From Diabrotica undecimpunctata (taxonomy: Eukaryota; Arthropoda; Insecta; Coleoptera; Chrysomelidae), in the NCBI RefSeq assembly GCF_040954645.1, contig NC_092806.1, positions 108,828,231 to 108,892,230 on the forward strand: DNA of 64,000 bases. The letters are read 5' to 3'. Position 1 is the stretch's first letter, and each line of letters opens with the position of its first letter. Made by a program: the position numbers and the translations under genes. The notes under the pieces were generated by a model that did not search any database, had not been told where the DNA came from, and was given only the letters and a program-made list of their open reading frames with translations. This document shows, piece after piece, positions 45,958 through 54,069 of this stretch.

Positions 45958-46415
45958 TAAATTTATATACAATACATATTGTGTCTTTTAACTTAATGTA
46001 CCTTAATGTACTTTAAAATAATGGGTGGTGTAGTATACAATGTCAATACATAAAGACAAACTTTTCCTTTATTACATTAGTCGATCAAATTTTATCTTGA
46101 CAATTGTACAGTTGAGATAAGCGATTTTATGTAAGATTATCAACTTTTGGTAGTTGAGGAAGGAAAAATAAACCTGAAATAGAGTTAGCAGTTTCTAACT
46201 AGAAACATAAGATATTGTTAAGTGCTACAACTGTGGAGTGGAAGTTGAAATCAAATGTCAATATTCTTGACGATCGTACAAAGTTTAGTCCTAGTCACAA
46301 ATTTATAAAACAAAAATACAACATATTTTCTCTCGCAGCATTATCATCAACAATATAGCAATATCAAAGTTCTACTCCAAAATATATTAAATAAAACTTT
46401 ACGTTTGTATCCAAA
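45958..46415. other. Intergenic, AT-rich
   Basis: No feature beyond a possible AT-rich core promoter (AATATATTAAATAAAA, about 46381-46396) before the next gene. Confidence 0.4.
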
Positions 46416-46724
46416 ATGACTGAAAAAAGCTTAATCCCATCAAAGATGAAAAAGAAGAGGGTTACATTCAACGAAGATTTAAATCAAATATATTTTATCT
46501 ATAAACTAGAAAGGGACTACAATTTTGAATTGCTGGACCGAATGCGATTCCAAAATCATGTATATGAAACTGCCATAGTTATTAATCCCATATTAGATGT
46601 CACCCATAGAAATAATGTATACAATAAATTAGAAATGGAGAAATGTTTATGTCACAACATATTTCTTCATTCGAAACCCTGGAATTTAAGGTGTCATACG
46701 ATAAAATTCAGCAATAAATGCTAA
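46416..46724 (+). CDS. Small PP1-docking, PPP1R15 (GADD34)-like protein
   Basis: 102 codons, intact. PPP1R15 proteins recruit protein phosphatase 1 to eIF2-alpha and so restore translation during stress; some DNA viruses carry homologues. What I see: a basic start, then KKKRVTFNEDLNQIYFIYKL (residues 12-31). It contains an RVxF PP1-docking motif, RVTF (15-18), followed by alternating hydrophobics. About twenty residues further on is FELLDRMRFQNHVYE (37-51), matching the DR.RF pattern that follows the docking site in the PPP1R15 core. The large N-terminal part of cellular PPP1R15 is absent, as in viral versions. The rest (52-102, CLCHNIFLHSKPWNLRC) is not recognised. It is the second gene from the left end, same strand as the GNAT-like gene. 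The match is short, so this is a reasoned guess. Confidence 0.45.
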   Translation: MTEKSLIPSKMKKKRVTFNEDLNQIYFIYKLERDYNFELLDRMRFQNHVYETAIVINPILDVTHRNNVYNKLEMEKCLCHNIFLHSKPWNLRCHTIKFSNKC

Positions 46725-46735
46725 TAATAAACGAT

Positions 46736-48088
46736 GGGGCGTCAACGAGACCTTATACATAGCATTTTCTTAAATCAGTTATGACAACGTAATTCATTAT
46801 TTAAAATCCTTTAATTTGGTGGGTCACACATCGATTTCCGCTTATCCATTCAAAAGATATAGGGTACAATGCCATAAAGACCGTTGCGAAAACTTGGTTG
46901 AATTGTAAATGCTTATTTATTGTTATTGACGGTAAAACAAAACCATTGGCATAGGAAAAACTCTTATCGCATTTTGATCTCTAGCAAACCCTAATTCGCT
47001 CAATTTTGCACCAAGTGCTCCATGCAGGATACCATTAGAAAGGTATTTTCATACATATTACGAAAATCACTGACCAAGTGCTATTCTCTCATTATTTATG
47101 ACTAAAAAACATCGTAAAACGAACTAACGTCAAATTCTCAATACCCTTGTCCTAAAAAACATTAAATTTATATAAAATTTATTTATATGATGTCAAACAG
47201 GCCTTGTACATGACATTGTCATAAAACAAACATCTCAGCCTAATTTGTCGCTCAAAATCCTTTAATTTGATAGGTCATACGTCGATTTCCGCCTATGCGT
47301 TCAAAAGATATAGGGTACAATGCCATAAAGACCGTTGCGAAAACTTGGTTGAATTGTAAATGCTTATTTATTGTTATTGACGGTAAAACAAAACCATTGG
47401 CATAGGAAAAACTCTTATCGCATTTTGATCTCTAGCAAACCCTAATTCGCTCAATTTTGCACCAAGTGCTCCGTGCAGGATACCATTAGAAAGGTATTTT
47501 CATACATATTACGAAAATCACTGACCAAGTGCTATTCTCTCATTATTTATGACTAAAAAACATCGTAAAACGAACCAACGTCAAATTCTCAATACCCTTG
47601 TCCTAAAAAACATTAAATTTATATAAAATTTATTTATATGATGTCAAACAGGCCTTGTACATGATATTGTCATAAAACAAACATCACAATGTAATTCATC
47701 ATTCAAAATCCTTTAATTTGATGGGTCATACGTCGATTTCCGCTTATCCGTTCAAAAGATATATGGTAAGGTGTCATAACGGCCGTTGTAATAACTTGGT
47801 CGAACTATAAATGCTTATTTATTGTTATTGACGGTAAAACAAAACCATTGGCATAGAAAAATCTCTTATCGCAGTTTGATCTCTAGCAAACCCTAACTCG
47901 CTCAATTTTGCACCAAGTGCTCCGTGCAGTATACCATTAGAAAGGTATTTTCATGTATATTACGAAAATTACCGACCAAGTGCGATACGATCATTATTTA
48001 TGGCTAAAAACATCGTAAAACGAACCAACGTCAAATTCTCAATACCCTTGTCCTAAAAAACATTAAATTTATATAAAATTTATCTAGA
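46736..48088. repeat. Three tandem units of 451 bp
   Basis: CCAAGTGCTCCGTGCAGGAT-type sequence recurs at 47011, 47462 and 47913, exactly 451 bp apart, with full-length units of high similarity. Approximate units: 46736-47186, 47187-47637, 47638-48088. No ORF. Units 1 and 2 are more alike than either is to unit 3. The array starts 10 bases after the stop of the PPP1R15-like gene. Confidence 0.92.
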
Positions 48089-48480
48089 AATGTGGAGTCC
48101 TGGACGCCGACAGAGACGCTCGCGAAAAAACTGAAAGCATTAGAAATAAAAGTGTACCAAAGCATTCTTCACCGAACATGTCACCAAAATAAAGGTAGTC
48201 CACAGAATCGGAAAGATAAAGAACCAGTGAGCACAATTAAACAACGAAAACTTGAATATCTATTCTATATACCAAGACAACTTTCGAATTGATTAGTTAT
48301 TTAGGATAAATAGACACTAAGCGAGGTTAGACAGGAGAAGAGATTCATGGAGCGTGGTATAGATAGGGCTCACATCGGTCGAAAGCAAGTTCCGAAAGCA
48401 AGATCAAAATTGCCATGTTAATAGCTAACCTGGCAGCGGACAGGGATACATAAAGAAGAAGAAATGTGAAACCTATATTA
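48089..48480 (+). pseudogene. LINE 3' end inserted in the Polinton
   Basis: The frame 48092-48292 reads MESWTPTETLAKKLKALEIK and STIKQRKLEYLFYIPRQLSN, the C-terminal pattern of RTE LINEs (W.L......KL.A.E...YR, K...LGH). Further coding remains follow, and the end is AAAGAAGAAGAAATG near 48465. It begins exactly at the end of the 451-bp array. Confidence 0.6.
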
Positions 48481-48843
48481 GTGTATACTGACCTAATATA
48501 TAATTACCAAATTCGAAGACATAAAAATTCTTGTCCTAAAAAATATAATATTTGTATAAATTAATAATCGAAGACTTGAAAATTTTGTTATAGAAATATT
48601 TTAAATACGAATTTATTTCATCATTTTAGTTATAAATCGAACGAAACCGCTGATAAGACTACTCGTAATAGGAAGTAAAAAATGATAGTGGTAACCACAG
48701 TCGCAAGTTTCTAAATTGATAACAAAGGTTCTCATACCGCAATATCTGCTTTTGTAGGAAATATTTTGATAGTGTGGTTTTTACTAATAAAAACAAAAAA
48801 AATATATTATTTTATTCTAGAATGTAAGCTACGTAATCCTAGA

Positions 48844-48852
48844 GTATAAATA
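48844..48852 (+). promoter_or_regulatory. TATA box with downstream splice donor
   Basis: GTATAAATA (48844-48852). About 95 bases later ATAAG|GTAAGTT (48941) looks like a strong 5' splice site. This would be a capped, spliced transcript starting near 48880, but I cannot find the coding exon it serves. It could join the distant polymerase gene on the same strand. Confidence 0.4.
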
Positions 48853-48949
48853 ACCGAATCTAGCATGAATTATACATAGTATTACTAGCGGTCTCAGACG
48901 AACTATATTGTGTACAGTTTTAGTGAGTGAATAATATAAGGTAAGTTAT

Positions 48950-50748
48950 TTTTTGAAGTAAATATAATTTTATTTCTTATGTCTTATTGTGATTTATAAA
49001 TATTTTTTTTATTTTCTGCGTTTTTCTAAATTGTATAATGCACCACATATTTTTAACTGAGTTTACGTTTTATTTTAAAAAAATAACAGCTCTTTATGAT
49101 ATATTTCTTCTATACTTTATCTTATTTTATTTCCTTGGTATATAAATAAATAAGAGAGGTTTTTACTTTCTATATTAAGCTATTAAAATATGATTTTACG
49201 GTTTATTTCATATTTCTACTTTGATTTCTATTTTATGCTTTTTCTAAATTGTATGATGTACCCCATATTTTCAATTGATTTTATGATTTATTTCTAAAAA
49301 ATAGTAGCTTTTTATGCGACTTTGTGATCTACTTCTTCTTTGTACCAATAACCGACCAAGCGTAGCTAATATTTTATATACGACCCATCCGCAGTGTCTT
49401 CGATAAAAAAGAATATAATTACTGTACGTATACAAGAATTCTGTGCGAAGTTCTGTATTCATTTATATTTTCTGTGTGTATTTTTGTTTATATTTTGTAT
49501 GTTTTTTGTTATGCTAACCGTCATAAGCCTTTGTTCTTGTAGCTAAGGGACTTGATTGCAAAACATTATGTATACAGCCTGCTTTAATTTTTACGGAAGC
49601 TTTTGTTTTTAGAAACACTGAATGTTCAAAACATATTATCGAATAGTTCTTGTTACTCAACAACAACCCCGTGTCTATGCATCTACTACTGATTTGTACA
49701 CAGAAACACAGCTCTGCCCTCTATGTTCATGAATAATGCTCAAAACCATCACCAACCTCTCCATGTAATATCCTTCAGTTTATATTCATGCAGCCCATTT
49801 TATTTCTTTGTTACTTTTATTGCCATTTTGTGAGATGTAAGATACCTCGCAATACAGACAATTTCTACCCATTTTATTCGTATTTATGTCGCCTATTTTG
49901 CTTCTTTGGGTTTGTTACTGTTCTTGATATTTGTGAGCTGTTAGATACCTCTCAATACAAACGATATCGTTCCATTTTATGTGTAGCCTATGTTCTTTTG
50001 TGTTTGCGATACTTTTTTCTAATATTTACGAGGCTCAACAGCTCGCTCTCTCTATCGGTATTCATGCTACTAATTCTCTTTTCGCCCTGAACTGTCTGTT
50101 GCCAAAAAACTTTCATATTTTTAGGCAAGATATCTGTTCGAAAATAACTAAGTGTCTGCAATGTAAAGCAGTCTCACATAATTCTTTCTACTAGCAATAG
50201 GACAAAGCTATATTCTTTTTTATGTATTCTCTTTTTGTGAAAATTACTGATGAGATACCGTTTATCGCTGTTCCACATTCTTTGAAGACGTTAGTTTACA
50301 GAATATTTAGAATTCTATTTCATGTGTAGCTGATATTTACCGAACATATTTTTATTTTATAAAAATATATTGACAATCTTAGTGCTGCATTGGGTTAGTA
50401 ATTGAAAATACTATGGGTGTTTTGTTTTTTATTTAAATTATTTCATACATACATATATTTTATACAAGTACATTGTTAAAGTTAGTAATTAAAAAACTAG
50501 ACTTCCTCACCGATTTATTTTAACATTTTCATCCGTAGATCTAATAGTACAATGGTTAAACGATGGTGCCTCATATTCAATGTCTGTACGTTGTTTAAAT
50601 TCTCGGTCAAATTTTTCAATACTATTACTTCGTTTCACATTTTTCCCGGCGTTTACGAAACGGCCTCGACGATGCTTATTTTTAAACAAATGTTTGAATA
50701 TTTTATTAAATTTATCTGGGAATGCTTGATATCATCGCTACTTTTAGA
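48950..50748. other. Gene-free part of the Polinton with degenerate repeats
   Basis: Mostly T-rich on the plus strand. Imperfect units containing GATACCTCGCAATACA / GATACCTCTCAATACA and CATTTTATGTGTAGCC recur at about 49840, 49940 and 50320. Open frames here translate to low-complexity hydrophobic text and are not believed. A 60-codon minus frame (50507-50689) with a basic start is possible but unsupported. Confidence 0.4.
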
Positions 50749-50851
<103 letters not shown>

Positions 50852-50975
50852 ACAACTTTATTATATTCATTCTTAAAGGTCAGATGTCGTATCTGTTATT
50901 GAGAAGATGAACTTAAATTCTGAAGTTTCTTGGTTGTTCTGAAATTTCTTGTGTTCTTGAAGTATGTGCCTGTTA

Positions 50976-51953
50976 TTAATCAATAATATCTAGGTACTTC
51001 AGTTCGTCTACAATTTCAGCTGCTTCTTCTCCCATTAAAGCGTCGGCTTCCGAAAGAATTTTAAGGCCTTTCACAAGCATGTTTGGGTCATTATGTTCGT
51101 TGTAGAGGAACCATAACTCTTCCAATTGGTCAAGTATCTGTTTCTTTGCTATATCACGAATCCTTGTTTCAGCAGCTCTTGTAGGAAAATCAACATGATT
51201 TTTATTTGAAGCTTGCAACTGCATGTCTTCTATATCTTGAGCCTTCTGTGATATATGTCTTCTTTTACATTGTAGTTGTGTGTGTGATGTATCTTCTACT
51301 TGGGTATGTATTTTGACATTTTTTGTGGTACCATGTAAGGTCTGTGGTCTTCTTTTTCTATTTCCCAGATACATCGGCTTGATAATTTTTTCATATTTTG
51401 TGGTGTGAGATTGGTGACGTAATCGGCCTCGTTCATCCTTGTGTGCACCGGATATGTCTAGAAGAGCTTTGTAGATTTTTTGATCGGCAAGTGTATATTG
51501 TGAAGGTTCTTTCGAGAAGATCAGGTCGTACAGCCCAGGTGTAGCTTTAAAAATGTGTGAATCCATTTGAATGCTATCTTTACCAAACTCAATTGTTTTA
51601 TTTCCAAACGACCATTTTCCAGTAGACCAATTAACATTTGGACCATATATGTGGTCTACATTCCCTAAATCTTGCGTATATTTTTCTAAATAAGGGTTGT
51701 ACGATGTTTGCGTATGTAGAGGTTCGATGTCATCACTGACCTGTGATGGCTGATGAGTTTGTGAATCATCTTCGTTGAGATCTGGTTTAGGGACATTCAC
51801 ATAGTTGGCTATTTCTTTAAGAGGCGTAGTTATTGGCTTAAACATTGTCTGTAGAAGTTCTTTTTCATCAGCGTGCATTCTTCTAAGAGCTTTATACTTT
51901 TCTCTCACAATTGCAGCAAGTTTTTTTACTTGAACCCCTCTGTTTGAAGACAT
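50976..51953 (-). CDS. Conserved element protein of unknown function (DUF8207-like?)
   Basis: 325 codons, intact. I recognise the layout from uncharacterised, multi-copy insect proteins, possibly those labelled DUF8207; I could not check. The N-terminus is helical and basic (VKKLAAIVREKYKALRRMHA, residues 9-28). KPITTPLKEIANYV (about 39-52) follows, then a low-complexity acidic linker. The conserved core (about 100-195) reads YGPNVNWSTGKWSFGNKTIE, FKATPGLYDLIFSKEPSQYT and KIYKALLDISGAH, then KYEKIIKPMYLGNRKRRPQT. The C-terminus is helical and acidic (AAEIVDELKYLDIID). A TATA box (TATAAATAT, 51985-51993) lies about 35 bases upstream of the ATG and a tandem array lies beyond it. In such elements a structural or DNA-packaging role is conceivable, but nothing in the sequence shows it. 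Confidence 0.65.
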   Translation of the reverse strand: MSSNRGVQVKKLAAIVREKYKALRRMHADEKELLQTMFKPITTPLKEIANYVNVPKPDLNEDDSQTHQPSQVSDDIEPLHTQTSYNPYLEKYTQDLGNVDHIYGPNVNWSTGKWSFGNKTIEFGKDSIQMDSHIFKATPGLYDLIFSKEPSQYTLADQKIYKALLDISGAHKDERGRLRHQSHTTKYEKIIKPMYLGNRKRRPQTLHGTTKNVKIHTQVEDTSHTQLQCKRRHISQKAQDIEDMQLQASNKNHVDFPTRAAETRIRDIAKKQILDQLEELWFLYNEHNDPNMLVKGLKILSEADALMGEEAAEIVDELKYLDIID

Positions 51954-51984
51954 GTTAATAAATGAATTCTTGACTTTGAGTCCA

Positions 51985-51993
51985 TATATTTAT
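51985..51993 (-). promoter_or_regulatory. TATA box of the 325-codon gene
   Basis: TATAAATAT on the minus strand, about 35 bases upstream of the ATG at 51953, giving a very short leader. Confidence 0.55.
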
Positions 51994-52009
51994 ACTTCTG
52001 CACCCTTCT

Positions 52010-52430
52010 GTTAGCATGTCTCTGATGTCGTCTGTACATCTCAGGTATCCCTCAATGGTCGCCTATGCCTTCTGTTAGTGTATATCTGATGACGTCTGGT
52101 ACCCCTGTGTGGTCGCCTATGCCTTCTGTTAGCGTGTATCTGATGACGTCTGGTACCCCTGTGTGGTCGTCTATGTCTTCTGTTAGCGTCTATCTAATGG
52201 CGTCTGGTATCCCTTTGTGTCTCTGAAAATGGGTCACTGATGGCGTCTGTATGTCTCAGGTACCCCTCTGATGCTCTCTGTATCTGTGTCACTGAGGGCG
52301 TCTGTATGTCTCTGGTACTCTCTGCATATGTGTCACTGATGGCGTCTATATATCTCAGATACCCCTCTGATACTCTCTGTTAGCGTGTCACTGATGGCGT
52401 CTGCTATGTTCTGCTACCCTCTCTTAGCGT
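52010..52430. repeat. About 60-bp minisatellite upstream of the 325-codon gene
   Basis: Six to seven imperfect units with TCTGTTAGCGTGT, CTGATGACGTCTGGTACCCC and GTGTGGTCGCCTATGCC. The two best-conserved neighbours differ at a few bases only. It fills the divergent space between the 325-codon gene and the next minus-strand gene. Confidence 0.88.
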
Positions 52431-52579
52431 GAAAGAAAATGGCGGCCTAAGCATACCTGTGTTTATTAGTGATGTATTATTCAAATTACACCTTTCTGGT
52501 TAAACCAGTATAGGGTATCAGTTCTACCTATGTCAGCCAAAAGCATTCGCTGTTACCTATATTATTGTTAATAATTGAG

Positions 52580-52909
52580 TTACATTTTATTTATTAATTT
52601 ATTTTTTTTAAGTATCTTTGCTACAGTAATAAAAATATTCTCACGTATTTCCAGTAGACATGTCGGAACCTCTGTAAAATATGCTATCGTCGATTTGCTT
52701 TTCTTAAAATCATGATAAATATTAACCATTTTTCTATCTTCACCGCTTTTACATATAAACATTCCTTTTTTCATCGTAAATTCCATTTGATGAGGTAAAT
52801 GATGTTTTGTAATTGCATCTGTTGGATCGAATACTATCTCATTATATTTATTCCAGAAAAGTGCCGTAATTACAATGCTATTTGAGTAGACCTTTGTACC
52901 TACTTCCAC
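52580..52909 (-). CDS. Transglutaminase-fold-like protein, possibly truncated
   Basis: 109 codons from the first ATG (52909), but coding-like sequence extends upstream to about 52985 in the same frame: ANYAGACLSASLIFHEVARQ, then YGITTKVEVGTKVYSNSIVI. The pattern G-x-C-x-x-x-S-x-x-F ... GI-x-x-x-V-x-x-G, followed about 25 residues later by ALFWNKYNEIVFDPTDA, recalls the transglutaminase/papain-like arrangement of Cys, then His, then Asp in W....DPT. The His position appears to be F or W here, so catalysis is doubtful. A TAA interrupts the frame at about 52996-52998, and the frame preceding it (HSVKLDQDMYGAIIYSS) is shifted by one, so the 5' part is either lost or spliced. Function in the element is unknown. 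Confidence 0.4.
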   Translation of the reverse strand: MEVGTKVYSNSIVITALFWNKYNEIVFDPTDAITKHHLPHQMEFTMKKGMFICKSGEDRKMVNIYHDFKKSKSTIAYFTEVPTCLLEIRENIFITVAKILKKNKLINKM

Positions 52910-53162
52910 TTTTGTTGTTATCCCATACTGCCTGGCAACTTCATGAAAGATTAAACTAGCTGATAAACACGCGCCTGCGTAGTTGGCTCGAATAAATTAT
53001 TGCTCCATACATGTCTTGATCAAGTTTAACTGAATGTATTGTTTTATATTGGAGCAACTGATGTGTCTGCTTTGACTATTTTTTCGATGAATTAAAACTT
53101 GTTGCTAATATTCAGAGTGTGTTAGTGATGAAAGTGGTGGTGGGAGTTCCCTCGGCGAAAGT

Positions 53163-53417
53163 TTATGCAAATCTAACCGAATAGTTTTCAATGCCGTGTT
53201 TATTTTTCCTATGTCGATATATATCGGTTCTATTCATACATTTTCCACATCTTTCGCAAAGTAGCAGACGTCTATCATAATTAAATTGCCATTTTTTTAA
53301 ATCTTCGTAACTAGACCAGGAAGAAGAATTATATGGAACCCACTTTCCACCATTTAAACCTCCTTTAATGTATCGCAAAATTCGCTTGGGGTGACATCGG
53401 GATACTCCTGAAGACAA
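53163..53417 (-). CDS. Small C2H2 zinc-finger protein
   Basis: 84 codons, intact. The C-terminal part contains LLCERCGKCMNRTDIYRHRK followed by NKHG (about residues 52-75), a single C2H2-type finger (C-x2-C-x12-H-x4-H). The N-terminal part (KRILRYIKGGLNGGKWVPYN) is not recognised. An overlapping frame from ATG 53437 (MVRNCKSCLQEYP) also has a CxxC, and the two may have been one gene before a frameshift. A TATA box lies about 70 bases upstream. It is transcribed away from the polymerase gene. Confidence 0.45.
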   Translation of the reverse strand: MSSGVSRCHPKRILRYIKGGLNGGKWVPYNSSSWSSYEDLKKWQFNYDRRLLLCERCGKCMNRTDIYRHRKNKHGIENYSVRFA

Positions 53418-53484
53418 CTCTTACAATTCCTAACCATGACTCATTCTTCTGATAGAATGATGAAGAATGATAAGATCAACTTAT

Positions 53485-53495
53485 AATTTTATATA
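53485..53495 (-). promoter_or_regulatory. TATA box of the zinc-finger gene
   Basis: TATATAAAATT on the minus strand, 50-80 bases upstream of candidate start codons at 53437 and 53417. Confidence 0.45.
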
Positions 53496-53708
53496 CCTAC
53501 ACCAATCACCACAATCTTTCTGCTAAAATTTTATTTCATAGTTGGCAGTACTGCTTCTTTTAATGATGGTAGTACTGATACTTCCTTGTATCGTTCTTAA
53601 AATTGAGAAAGGAGTAAATGTGACCAAGTTCAATAAATATCTTAAATGTAGCACTTTTACATTGATTCTTATGGAAGAACAAGCACAAATCCACACATTT
53701 CAGGGGCC

Positions 53709-53742
53709 TTTTATAAACCATTTAGTCTTCCGTTCGACTAAA
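53709..53742 (+). promoter_or_regulatory. TATA box and hairpin upstream of the polymerase gene
   Basis: TTTTATAAA (53709-53717) is followed at once by a hairpin TTTAGTC-ttccgttc-GACTAAA (53721-53742). The position is right for the core promoter of the plus-strand polymerase transcript. Confidence 0.45.
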
Positions 53743-53780
53743 AGTACTCCTTATACTACACATTAAGGTTTTTTCTTCAT

Positions 53781-54052
53781 TCTGTTTCAGATATTTCTAG
53801 CGTTCAGACGTGCTCTGGTAAGTCTTTAATCATTCAAAAGTGTGCTCTGGTGAGTGATATTTTCTCAAAATTTTTTGAAAATTTTGGATTTTTTTTTTGG
53901 TTATTTTGATAATTTTTGAATTTCTGATTTCAATTTTTTAAATAAATTTTGAATTTCAGATTTTGGGTTTTTGTGATATTTTGGTTTAGAAAAAATTTTT
54001 GGTTTCTAATCATATTTAGTTTTTAAAGTTTTTGAATATAATTTAATTTAGG
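53781..54052 (+). other. Likely spliced leader region of the polymerase gene
   Basis: TTCTGTTTCAG (ends 53790) is a good acceptor. GTGCTCTG|GTAAGT (53818) and GTGCTCTG|GTGAGT (about 53851) are two near-identical donors 33 bases apart in a duplicated segment. AATTTAATTTAG (ends about 54052), just before the ATG, is a plausible final acceptor. This suggests a 5' UTR intron with alternative donors. Confidence 0.4.
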
Positions 54053-54069
54053 ATTTTTTTTGTGTAAAA

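Noticed and set aside
49788..50194. Two hydrophobic plus frames in the Polinton
   Set aside because: T-rich low-complexity sequence gives F/L/Y-rich text. No conserved motif, and degenerate repeats explain the region.
50507..50689. 60-codon minus frame with a basic N-terminus inside the Polinton
   Set aside because: No homology, no promoter, and it is next to the (CA)n run. Possible but unsupported.
53542..53766. 74-codon frame starting with a hydrophobic leucine-rich segment
   Set aside because: It begins with TTG rather than ATG, overlaps the polymerase promoter and has no homology.
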